Assembly (NCBI GenBank): GCA_946902985.2 | Contig: OX336392.1 | Location: 16,776,716 to 16,840,715, forward strand | DNA: 64,000 bases | From: Meconema thalassinum | Taxonomy: Eukaryota > Arthropoda > Insecta > Orthoptera > Tettigoniidae | Direction: 5' to 3' | Translations under genes and position numbers: made by a program | Notes under the pieces: model-generated | Database searches by the model: none | Told to the model about the DNA's origin: nothing | Seen by the model: only the letters and a program-made list of their open reading frames with translations | Part shown: positions 1 through 10,163 of the stretch, one piece after another | How positions within the stretch are numbered: position 1 is the first letter of the stretch | Layout: every line of letters begins with the position of its first letter

Positions 1-460
1 TGCCCGGGGTCCCAGTGCCTCGAACAGGCACTTCCCCCTCGGCATGCACAGGATTTATTCAGCTCCAGTATTCGGCCATGCAGGGACCTTCGTTGTAAGG
101 CGGATACTACTGTAGGGTACATGGCGCACCCACCTGACGGGATGGGGCATACCGTCTAGGCTTTCTGGCCAGATGGCCAAGCTGGTGGCCCTTCCCCTAA
201 CAGCACGCAAGTTTATTTCTATTGGTCAAACCAGAGCTGGGACCAGAAAACCAAAATTGACCTTTATAAGGCCCCCTCTAAGTCGCCTTTTACGACAGGC
301 AGGGGATACCGTGGATGAATTCTGCCCTCCCCATCCACAGGGGGTCTGAACAAATCAAAACTGGCAAGTTATTCGGCCATGTAGGCCCTATTAGTCGCCT
401 CCTACGACAGGCAGGGCATACCGTGGGTGTATTCTAACCCGCACCCACATGGGGCAGAGA
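1..460. repeat. Interspersed repeat with duplicated hairpin tail
   Basis: Two related tails lie at about 281-344 and 393-456. Each begins AGTCGCCT, continues TACGACAGGCAGGG, then ATACCGTGG, and ends in a C-rich stretch. Both carry a short inverted repeat: GTGGAT/ATCCAC in the first and GTGGGT/ACCCAC in the second. A third, more degenerate relative with the ATTCGGCCATG lead-in lies at 70-165. I infer the 3' tails of a retroposed (SINE- or LINE-like) family inserted near each other. No coding region or pol III boxes are convincing, and the left edge of the window cuts the unit. Confidence 0.5.
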
Positions 461-1214
461 TACCTGAGCTGGGTCCATTTTATATTCCTTTTTCCATTTA
501 CTTAGAATGGATCCTCTCATCTTTCCAAAGGATTCATTTTACAAAAATAGTTAGGAGCACAAACCTTATTATGTTAGTTAAACAATACGTTTTATGACGA
601 GAGGAGCCATTCAGCTATTAAATGCTGCAATGCCACATACCCTCTATTTAACTTAGCATTCTGATTTCTTTGGTTTATATCTTGCTTTCTTCTGCTAGTG
701 ATTTTTAAAATTCCAATTTATGTCTGTAAATCATAAGTCACAAACATCCTAAAATAATGTGAATCAGTATTTCATTGCTCAACTTCAGAATGTAAGCAAG
801 GGTCCATCTTGATTATTATTTATAATAAATAATCTTGATGAATAACACCAATACGGACTTACTTACTTGTTGCTGGCTACTATTTTCTGCAGCCTTATGT
901 TCATTCATTCTAATGCCTCACCAGTTGACCAATTTAAGACTGAGAATTACATGACAATGTGCCTCCAAAAACATTGTAGACCTACTGCAATATATATCGT
1001 ATCAATCAACTAATTTGTTCCAGTGAGAAATGTTATTACACATCAAAAGTCACTATGGAGAGTTTTTTGTAACATACCATAGCTGGAACCAATTTCAAAG
1101 AATACCATCTTGATACTGTTGTTATACTCTAGTCTTTATGTTTAAAAGTATTGAAATATGGATTTCTTATTTTTCATCTTAAAACTCCTTCTGTAGTCTA
1201 TGCCTTTCTCTGCC
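461..1214. other. AT-rich DNA with no recognised feature
   Basis: I see no convincing reading frame, RNA gene or repeat boundary here. The stretch is AT-rich and lies between the tail repeat and the first retro-insertion. Confidence 0.5.
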
Positions 1215-1230
1215 AAATGATGGGAAGTTT

Positions 1231-1284
1231 ATTTGGTTAGTTATTGTTGTTTAAAGGGGCAGAACTACGAGGTCATCTGCCCCT
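1231..1284 (-). mobile_element. 54-bp retro-inserted tail with 16-bp target duplication
   Basis: The 54 bp are flanked by the perfect direct repeat AAATGATGGGAAGTTT at 1215-1230 and 1285-1300. Read on the minus strand the insert starts with GGGGCAGA, has a matching TCTGCCCC that can form a hairpin, and ends in a CAACAATAACTAACC-like tail. The same short sequence sits at 57178-57226 with its own duplication. This fits target-primed insertion of an extremely 5'-truncated LINE, or a minimal SINE. It is far too short to encode anything. Confidence 0.8.
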
Positions 1285-1329
1285 AAATGATGGGAAGTTT
1301 GTTGTATACTGTAATATCTATGGTAACTT

Positions 1330-2643
1330 TGTAGCAGTTTTGCTAGCCCACACTGTTGGGTGATAAATGTAACTGTTTACCTTTGCCTAAGCTATGTTGT
1401 TTTAATGGGCACCAAGACCTCAATGCAATGTTGAAATCTAAATTTGTATTTAACAACGTCTAGCTCTGGCAGAACACCTTCAAGACTCTATTCACTCAGA
1501 TCGTGGTATGATTTGATCATTATCCCAACAAACAATTGTATCAGGAGAAGGAATTGGTCTATATCTAATGCTACCTACTGAAAGCAAAGATTGCATTGTA
1601 AAAGAAATGAATTTATTATATAAAACAAGTATAGCAAAATTAATAATAATAATAACTATAAAATTTAAATTGGAGCGTTGTGATTTGAATATTACCGATA
1701 GAAAATTACGTGAAAACGGAGTCTGATAAATTGATTTTACTCTTATTTCCAAGCTATGAAGTTACTGAAATATGAAATGTAAAACAAAGAAAAATGAGAG
1801 ATTGCGTATTTCTGCGTCATTTGCGCTTACCACTGGAAATTGCCAAAGCATTTCCCTCGTACTTGATGATGCCGTGAGCTTCCCACAGTCTCCTGGACGT
1901 CGTCATCTCCGTCGGAATTTGATGATATTCTGGTAGATTAGAGAATTCTATGGTCCGTACCTCGGACCCAAACACTCGTACAACCGCACTGGTTAAGTTT
2001 TGCAAAAGTTAGTCTTCAACTCCACTGAACATCGGAGCGACACGCACTTCCAACCGTACTCCGCAAGTTCTACACAGATAGTCCTCGTTTCACGGCGCGT
2101 CGAACGATATATGCACCTGTTGGCTCCCCCACCACGGTACCGTCTTCCAGCTTACGTTGTCTCCCCTGATTGGCTGAGCACGCCGCCAGTTCCCCTCCTC
2201 TGCCTCATTACACTCGGCGCGCGAGAGGGAGAAGTCGATTTCCGTTCCAACAAATAGCCTTTTCTAGACCTTGCGACCCAGCCTTGCGTAATACTTCTCG
2301 ACAGGAATCAGCTTGTATTCGAATTCCCAGTGAGTCATGTCTCTCGAATACCCTAACTGACAAAACTCCGTAAAATTCCGTAATCACATAATTTTCTATA
2401 ATATTGTCGTTCGTAATAATTTGCTTGATAGCGTTTTCTAAGACATAGAAAACCTATATGAATGCTAATAATTTTTATAAAATGCTCCGAAAATACCTTA
2501 ATAATAATTATAATAAATTAATAATAATAATAAATTACCATGAAAAATTCTCTTGGCTGAACAATTTGCCGCGTAAATAAATATAGAATGGCTTCCTACT
2601 GACTTATGCCAGTTGCATAAAACCCCTCGAAAAACACGTTACA
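1330..2643 (-). repeat. 3' LTR of gypsy-like element
   Basis: This 1314-bp LTR matches 7404-8717 over its full length with about ten substitutions seen by eye. It starts TGTAGCAG and ends CGTTACA on the plus strand. Short open frames inside it recur in every LTR copy and are not genes. Confidence 0.9.
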
Positions 2644-3712
2644 TATTCGCCTCGGATCATCGGATGATTTACCGTGACGACGGTCCATTATCCGATTATC
2701 CCAGACACGTTAATAAACCCCATCCAAAATACATATTACATAAACGAAATCACCCTAAATTACAGATATATACACTCATATTTTTTCTTCACGCACTTTG
2801 CGTCAAAGTTTGTTGTCACTATGGATTGCACTTTGCAACCAGTCCAATGTTTTACATATGGAATAGTGTTCCACGGATATTTCCGCCTCTCAAATTTCTC
2901 TATGTTGGAGAAATAGACATAATTAATGTGTGACCACTATGTATTTATGATGTCATATCACACGCATTGAAGGTGTTCTGATATATTTATATCACCATAG
3001 AACTCCCTAATTTCACTGGAGGTCCCCTCCTTATGGTGAAATTTAATCTCACTTATCACTGAGCACACGATCACACTACTGTGGCAGCGCCTCGTGACTA
3101 TAATACTTAATCTCTCTTTAAAGTAGATTAAATTAATATTGACTTCTGAAAAAAAAACAGTAAATGCGCATTACATATAACACCAAATATTTCTGTGCCG
3201 TAATCGCCCTGTCTTGTTAAGTTCCTGTTAACCATATTCTACTTAATACTAGTTCTCAACACAGACCATTTCTCCTCACACAAATAATACCATTGTACAA
3301 ATTATCTTAAATTACACACTTACAAATCTTACATGGCGAGGCCGTAAACAGAAATCACGTGTGCTGATATGTATGAGTTTCATGAAGGACTGTCTCGCAT
3401 TCTGATGGCCCATCTTTTATCTCGTGGACGCCTTAAGCTAACAAGCCCTATTCAAGCGCTCCCCCATCTCTTGGAGATAAATGGGAACCCATCAGCGCTG
3501 CCAAAAATGGCCTTGGTGCATCGAGACAATTTAGTGCTCAACAGCATCCGACAATCCCGTCATATTTCCCTGTACCTTAAAAACTCTCATTTACTTACAT
3601 ACTACCCCCCTGTGTGACTTCTGATACGCCTGCCTTAAGACCAGATCTTCCACGCACCAGACACCACACTTACTCATTTGATAGGCCGGCTCGCCAGCTA
3701 AACACACTCACT
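2644..3712 (-). other. Non-coding interior between integrase tail and 3' LTR
   Basis: This 1.07-kb stretch follows the integrase stop. No frame looks like a known family and I saw no envelope-like protein. The bases next to the LTR are not a clean polypurine tract. Confidence 0.5.
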
Positions 3713-3889
3713 TTATGACACATATTTTCGTAGACTATGTATATTATACGTTCCGTATAATCTGTTTCCCTCACTATTCTCCAGCACATATGCTGTTTTC
3801 CCAATACGTTTGGAAACTATAAATGTTTCTGTGTCACCTGCTTCCAACCTTGCAAGTGGCTCCCTTAAATGAACGCCATCACGTTGCTC
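3713..3889 (-). pseudogene. Integrase C-terminal tail (gypsy-like)
   Basis: A minus-strand frame encodes about 58 residues ending at a TAA (3713-3715). It contains REPLARLEAGDTETFIV, then KTAYVLENSEG, and ends YNIHSLRKYV. This pattern (a strand-rich module, an xAYxL core, then Leu-xx-Tyr) is typical of the C-terminal DNA-binding part of gypsy integrases. It sits only tens of bases beyond the truncated RT, so the intervening RNase H and catalytic integrase were removed by a deletion. Confidence 0.65.
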
Positions 3890-3959
3890 TACCTACCTAT
3901 TCCTCAGTATCTGTAACGATGCCCTGTTGCTACTGTCCACACATGCTAACCCTACCTTC

Positions 3960-5372
3960 CTATGGTGTCACACCTCTACTCGACACTCTATGACCTAAAA
4001 ATGTCACTTCTGACTGACAGAATGACGACTTAGACAGCTTCAAAGTGAACCCTGCCTGATCTAACTTCTGAAAAACTATATTTAAATGACATAGATGCTC
4101 CTCAAAACTGCGTGAACTAATTACCATATCATCAATGTAAATGGTTACAAACTCTCCTGTGTCATCCCCTAATTCGATGTTTAAAGCCCTAATTAAAGCT
4201 GCTGAACTACTCTTTAACCCATAAGGTGTTCTACAAAATTGATAAAGGTTATATTTATGACTAAAAGCTGTAAATGGTCTATCTTCGTACATAAGTGGCA
4301 CTTGCCAAAAACTGGAACTCAAATCTACACAAGTGAATTACTTCTTCCCCTCAAATGTTTGCATTAATTCTTCTATTGACATAGATTTCAGCTGATCTGA
4401 ACTAATTCTATTGTTAACCAAACGAGCGTCTAAACAAATACGAACAGTGCCGTCGGTCTTGGGTACCGTTATCAAAGAATTAACATACGGACTGTTAGAG
4501 TGCTCAATAATCCCATCTTCAAGCATCTGATTAATTTGTGCCTCAACTGCACTCTGATAAGCGAAAGGTACAGGATATCTATGTCCTGTGAATACTGACC
4601 TATCAATAACGTTCAATGAATGGGTATAGCAATTGGCCATACCAATGCGATCCTCAAACACTCTCCTATTACACCATAACACATCATAGAGCCGAACACA
4701 CTGTTCATCCCCTATATTTCCCTGAAATGCAGCCTCACGTAACGAGTCCTCTAGACTTCCGTTCGTAATCACACTGCCCACAAAACATGGAGAACCCCGC
4801 TCTACGGCTGGCGATATCTCATTTAAAGTACAAATCACACCTACAATACTACTTCTCTGAATATGGTCATTGAACGCTACTTCTACTTCAGAATCTCCCC
4901 ATTTAAATTTCAAACTCCCTACATCATAACATAAGTTACCAGACACTCTACTTAGCCACTCTGAACCCAAGATAACACTGAATACTAAATTTGGAATTAC
5001 AAGACAAATCTGCTTCTCTACATGATTATTAATTTTAATGTCTACTAAAACTTGCTTAGAAATTACTTTAGACCTCTTCCCAACAGCTGTGATAACAAAA
5101 GTGCTTTTAATTGGCATCTCCTCAAAATTTACTCCAGTTCCTTTCATTTTATCATAAAATGCACTACTTATGCAACTCTTCATACAACCACTATCAATTA
5201 AAACATCTGTGTACGCCTCGGACACGTTAAATTTAACTATGGGGCTCTTACTAACCACTTCCTGAATAATACCTTCATCATTTAGTTCATGTAATAATTC
5301 ATTTCTCACATTTAGGTCATAGGGTTCCTGTATAATTGTATGGACAGGGCATGCTACAGACTGAGATTCTGA
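3960..5372 (-). pseudogene. Protease-reverse transcriptase (gypsy-like pol, truncated)
   Basis: The frame opens just before the gag stop, in the -1 frame relative to gag, as expected for frameshift expression. An aspartic protease motif (DVLIDSG) comes first. RT begins near EAQINQMLEDGIIEHSNSPY and continues through PKTDGTVRICLDARLVN. A TAA at 4338-4340 interrupts the frame just before motif A (CVDLSSSFWQ). The frame then continues without shift through YGLKSS and the catalytic YIDDM box to FLGHRVSS, ending at 3960. The protein would make a non-functional polyprotein. The downstream RNase H is absent. Confidence 0.85.
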
Positions 5373-5374
5373 CC

Positions 5375-7290
5375 TTACTTCGCAGCCTGGTTCGCGTTTA
5401 AAGAACCGCTACAGCTGGCCGTAGTACTACTAACTACTAAACTGGTCTGGTTGTTCTGGGCTGTGTTGTCATTGTTCGGCTGTATATTACTACCACTAGG
5501 CTGTCCTCTTCCTTGACCCCTATTCTGGTTGTAATTATTGTCATTATAATTTCTCCCTTGATAACCCCTGAAATCATTGTTTCTCCCTTGATTTCCCCTG
5601 TAATCATTGTTCCTCCCTTGATTTCCCCTGAAATCATTGTTCCTCCCTTGATACTGATTACCATAGCCATTTCCTCTGTTCTGATATAGCTGATTATTAT
5701 TATTTCTATTTTGAGCGTTGGCCCCTTCGCCACCGTTCCCTTGAACTTCTTGATGCCTGGCTTCATTAGGTCTATTATTATTATTACCCTGGTTCCGATT
5801 GAAATTGTCCTCATAACCCCCTCTCCCTAGTGCATCAAATGTGCTTAACAAATTTTCTACTTGTGATATAGTCTTTACATTCTGGATACAAGCAGCCTCC
5901 TTGATCCTATAGGGAAAGTGCCTAAGTAGCAACCTCACCACATCACTTTCCTCCTTCAACCCATCCAGATATTTACACACTAATACCTGCCCTAAAAAGT
6001 ATTCGGTCATGGTGGAGCTTCCTTTAGGGTTATATTTACCACACACTACTCCCTCACGATGCTGCGACTGAATAACCTCATTCCAGAACTTTTCACAGAA
6101 TTTCATTTTAAAATCATTAATATCAGTAAACTTGTCTCTGTAGACAGCAAACCAATTCCTCGTTTCCCCCACAAACACTTGTTCTAAAATTTCAACTACC
6201 TGGCACCACTCAATACTACCATTTTCCAACCTCTCCCCGAATTTATTTTCTATAGTGTTCATGAACTCCATTGGGCACCCCTGTCGATTGCTGAACTTAC
6301 CCAGTTCTACCTCCCTGTGTGTGCTATTCACAAAAACTGGCCTATTCTGACTATTTTCTTGCCTGATCCTAGCTTTTAATTTTAATTCTAATTCTGCAAT
6401 TTTCTCCTCAGCCTTCCTCTCAATACTGTTTACTGTTAATTTAATGTTTCCTTCTGATTCTTCTACTTTATCATATAGCTTTGCTTGTTTCTCCTCAATC
6501 TTGCTAATGCTCTCTCTATTACTCTCTCTTAAATCATTTACTTCTGCAAATATTTGCGAGTGGACTTTCTCAATTCTACCCCCAGCTGTTCCTTAACCTC
6601 TTTAGTTGCTACCTGAATTTTGTCAATTTCTCCCCCCAATTGCTTTTTGACCTGCTGTGTTTCCAGTTGCACTAGTTCTTTTAAATTTTCAGCCTGTGTA
6701 CTGATTCTAATTTCTAACTCCTCCTGTACTTTTCCTAATTTCTTGTCTACATCTGCAATGATCTCTTTAACCTTCTCTTCCATTACTCCTCTGATTTCTC
6801 CTCTAATCTGCTCCATTTTCACACTAATTTCCTTGTTGTTCTTATCTAATTTTGCATTATTCTGTTCTAATTTTGCATTTAAAGCTTCTGTACTTTCTTT
6901 ATTTTCCCTACTGTTTTGTTCTAATTTAGCGTTGTTTTGTTCCAGTTTAGCATTTAAAGCGTCTGTACTTTCTTTATTTTCCCTACTGTTTTGTTCTAAT
7001 TTAGCGTTGTTTTGTTCCAGTTTAGCATTTAAAGCGTCTGTACTTTCTTTATTTTCCTTACTGTTTTGTTCTAATTTTGCATTTAAGGCATCACTACTAA
7101 CTTTGTTCTGATACATGAACTCGAGAAGTAAAGTTTTTAATTCTGGTTGGCCGCCTACACTCCCTGTTTCAGTATCGGGATTTACCTCCGCTACCCCGGT
7201 ACTACCATCACTCGACATACTGCTCGTATCATCACTCTCCAGTTGATGACCACTACGTAACCTCATCTGTCTTTCTTTCTCATCCCCCAT
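5375..7290 (-). pseudogene. Gag of gypsy-like element, one frameshift
   Basis: The likely start is the ATG at 7290, giving MGDEKERQMRLRSG, because upstream codons in the same frame encode an unrelated hydrophobic run. The N-terminal half is a heptad-like coiled coil with about three copies of a module around NAKLEQN and SRENKEST. A frameshift near 6550-6580 ends this frame at 6538, and the coiled coil resumes in another frame. The second part (from about 6331) is a retrotransposon-type gag domain. It is followed by an Asn/Arg/Gly-rich tail with repeats of RGNQGRNND, which probably binds RNA in place of zinc knuckles. The frame ends at 5375 and pol overlaps it. Confidence 0.8.
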
Positions 7291-7381
7291 AATGATATAC
7301 ACTGATAGAGACAAATAACCCCCAAAATACAGGCACAGAAATATATACCCTTCTCCTTCCACAAATGTTATTAGGTTTTCA

Positions 7382-7403
7382 GCCCCACGTTGTCGGCGAC
7401 AAA
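7382..7403 (-). other. Primer-binding site, tRNA-Lys-like
   Basis: Immediately inside the 5' LTR the minus strand reads TGTCGCCGACAACGTGGGGC. Its last eleven bases match the familiar PBS complementary to tRNA-Lys(CUU), and the first part matches imperfectly. The same core with changes (ACATGGGGC) lies next to the related LTR at 32680. Confidence 0.55.
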
Positions 7404-8717
7404 TGTAGCAGTTTTGCTAGCCCACACTGTTGGGTGATAAATGTAACTGTTTACCTTTGCCTAAGCTATGTCGTTTTAATGGGCGCCAAGACCTCAATGC
7501 AATGTTGAAATCTAAATTTGTATTTAACAACGTCTAGCTCTGGCAGAACACCTTCAAGACTCGATTCACTCAGATCGTGGTATGATTTGATCATTAACCC
7601 AACAAACAATTGTATCAGGAGAAGGAATTGGTCTATATCTAATGCTACCTACTGAAAGCAAAGATTGCATTGTAAAAGAAATGAATTTATTATATAAAAC
7701 AAGTATAGCAAAATTAATAATAATAATAACTATAAAATTTAAATTGGAGCGTTGTGATTTGAATATTACCGATAGAAAATTACGTGAAAACGGAGTCTGA
7801 TAAATTGATTTTACTCTTATTTCCAAGCTATGAAGTTACTGAAATATGAAATGTAAAACAAAGAAAAATGAGAGATTGCGTATTTCTGCGTCATTTGCGC
7901 TTACCACTGGAAATTGCCAAAGCATTTCCCTCGTACTTGATGATGCCGTGAGTTTCCCACAGTCTCCTGGACGTCATCATCTCCGTCGGAATTTGATGAT
8001 ATTCTGGTAGATTAGAGAATTCTATGGTCCGTACCTCGGACCCAAACACTCGTACAACCGCACTGGTTAAGTTTTGCAAAAGTTAGTCTTCAACTCCACT
8101 GAACATCGGAGCGACACGCACTTCCAACCGTACTCCGCAAGTTCTACACAGATAGTCCTCGTTTCACGGCGCGTCGAACGATATATGCACCTGTTGGCTC
8201 CCCCACCACGGTACCGTCTTCCAGCTTACGTTGTCTCCCCTGATTGGCTGAGCACGCCGCCAGTTCCCCTCCTCTGCCTCATTACACTCGGCGCGCGAGA
8301 GGGAGAAGTCGATTTCCGTTCCAACAATTCGCCTTTTCTAGACCTTGCGACCCAGCCTTGCGTAATACTTCTCGACAGGAATCAGCTTGTATTCGAATTC
8401 CCAGTGAGTCATGTCTCTCAAATACCCTAACTGACAAAACTCCGTAAAATTCCGTAATCACATAATTTTCTATAATATTGTCGTTCGTAATAATTTGCTT
8501 GATAGCGTTTTCTAAGACATAGAAAACCTATCTGAATGCTAATAATTTTTATAAAATGCTCCGAAAATACCTTAATAATAATTATAATAAATTAATAATA
8601 ATAATAAATTACCATGAAAAATTCTCTTGGCTGAACAATTTGCCGCGTAAATAAATATAGAATGGCTTCCTACTGACTTATGCCAGTTGCATAAAACCCC
8701 TCGAAAAACACGTTACA
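7404..8717 (-). repeat. 5' LTR of gypsy-like element
   Basis: This is the upstream LTR in the coding orientation and the partner of 1330-2643. It ends at CGTTACA followed by the ACTT target duplication. Confidence 0.9.
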
Positions 8718-8721
8718 ACTT

Positions 8722-9067
8722 AAGGAACTGGGGCATCTGGCATCCAGAATTTGTAATGCCCTGACTTAGGATACTTCCTTAGTAAATGTTGGGACTATAA
8801 TGCATCTCTACCTTAAAAGACAGTATGGCATTAGATGCATTATAAATTGCCTCTCACTACACTTTTATGTCCTGCAATTTGTCTCATATTCTTTTCCTCC
8901 CCCACGATGTAACTACCGTACCGTATTTCCCATTAATGCAAATCTAATAAAATGATTGCATGGTTTTATAGAGAATCTTCCACTCTATTTAATGATATAA
9001 CACTAAAAAATCTCAGGCCTAATTTTCACAATGACATTATTTTGTTGCCAATCAATATTTTTTCGGA
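8722..9067. other. No recognised feature
   Basis: This is AT-rich sequence between the gypsy-like element and a SINE. Nothing convincing was seen on either strand. Confidence 0.5.
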
Positions 9068-9079
9068 CAAAATACTAAT

Positions 9080-9328
9080 AATAATAATTTTATTAATGCA
9101 GCCAACGGCCATGTACTTTTCTTTTCAGGACAGGTCAGGGAAGGGATATAGGAAGGAAATCGGTCGTGGACCTATTGAAAGGAACCGTCCCGGCATTTGC
9201 CTGGTGGTGAAAATGGGAAACCACGAAAACCATTTTCAGGACGGCCGAGGTGGGAATCGAACCCACGCTCTCCCGCTGCCAGCGAGGCACGAGGTAGCGC
9301 TTTAGCGCTCTCGGCCACCGCGGCCGGT
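9080..9328 (-). mobile_element. tRNA-derived SINE
   Basis: On the minus strand the unit starts with a tRNA-like head. The A-box region is TGGCCGAGAGCG and the B box GGTTCGATTCC. A tRNA-unrelated body and a short ATT-repeat tail follow. The direct repeat CAAAATACTAAT flanks it at 9068-9079 and 9329-9340, so insertion by LINE machinery is clear. The head retains a good tRNA-like promoter but is not a functional tRNA gene. Confidence 0.92.
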
Positions 9329-9340
9329 CAAAATACTAAT

Positions 9341-9947
9341 CATATGATAAGCATTGAAATTTTCTTTTGATTGCCTGATGTTGACAGAAGAAACTTGCTT
9401 CCCCTGGGCAATACATTTTACATAAGAAAGCTATATTTCTTTGAGTAAATACAACCCAAAAAGTTTTGGGTGATAACACAGAAAAGTTAGGTAGCAAAAA
9501 ACATTTTTGAAGTGATAGAAGCCATTTTTTAGTGTTGCCTAGTTCTATTCCAGTCTGTATGTTGGCAATTGAGCAAGAAGAAATGTTTATAAATACCATC
9601 TGAAATACGGCAGTTTTTAAAACAAATGAGAGCTTGGGATCATATTGCATTCTGAAGTTATTGCACTTTGCGCACTGCTTCTGCCTAAAGATATGTGATA
9701 TATTTCTACTATTACATTCCTAATATTATCATACTCAAAAAATGTAATATTATAACATATTAGGCTATACTATGGTATCCGTGAAAAATTTAATATAACA
9801 TAGGCCTATTACAACATGAAGAATTAAAAATTTTAATTTACACTGGTCAAAACAAGTTTTGCATATTGCATGATGTCGTATTTGCATTGCTGTATGACGA
9901 CATGCACATTGGCTCATGTTGGTTTGTTTGTACCGTACACTGTGTGC
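9341..9947. other. No recognised feature
   Basis: No reading frame here resembles a known family. It precedes a LINE remnant. Confidence 0.45.
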
Positions 9948-10062
9948 ATACAATGGGGGAAGTGGCCAGACCCCTGCTGTGATTGCGATACATCGAACCA
10001 GACCATCAGGCACATTGTTCAATATTGCAGACTAAGAGCGTACTTAGATGACTCTTCAGTGC
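9948..10062 (+). pseudogene. LINE C-terminal zinc-finger remnant
   Basis: A short plus-strand frame contains WPDPCCDCDTSNQTIRHIV followed by QYCRLRAYLDD. This CxC...QTxxHxxxxC arrangement is the cysteine-histidine motif found at the C terminus of many non-LTR retrotransposon reverse transcriptases. The rest of the element is missing or unrecognisable. No catalytic domain is present. Confidence 0.5.
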
Positions 10063-10163
10063 TACACCATCGAGCCTGGACTGGACATAAGGTCATAACT
10101 GTGCTAGTATGTACTTATTATTACTATTACTATTGTGTTTCATGTATAATGCCAACATCATAA

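Larger units (their letters stand above)
1330..8717 (-). mobile_element. Gypsy-like LTR retrotransposon, internally deleted
   Basis: Two 1314-bp direct repeats beginning TGTAGCAG and ending CGTTACA bound a 4.8-kb interior. The 4-bp target duplication ACTT is at 1326-1329 and 8718-8721. Reading frames run on the minus strand, so the 7404-8717 copy is the 5' LTR. Going downstream the interior holds a gag with a coiled coil, an aspartic protease, reverse transcriptase to just past the YIDD motif, and then only the tail of an integrase. RNase H and the integrase core are missing. By eye the LTRs differ at roughly ten positions, so the insertion is fairly recent. Gypsy/Ty3 affinity is inferred from domain order and RT motifs. 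Confidence 0.9.

Noticed and set aside
1492..2373. Several 60-120-codon open frames within the LTRs, also at 7566-8447 and 32841-33606
   Set aside because: They recur in every copy of the LTR, overlap each other on both strands and resemble no protein. They are chance openness in repeated sequence.
6620..7111. A 163-codon plus-strand frame rich in Ser, Phe and Leu
   Set aside because: It is the antisense of the gag coiled-coil repeats and reflects their low complexity.
9240..9328. tRNA gene
   Set aside because: The tRNA-like head continues into a SINE body and the whole unit has a target duplication. The same reasoning applies at 10205, 16728 and 45864.
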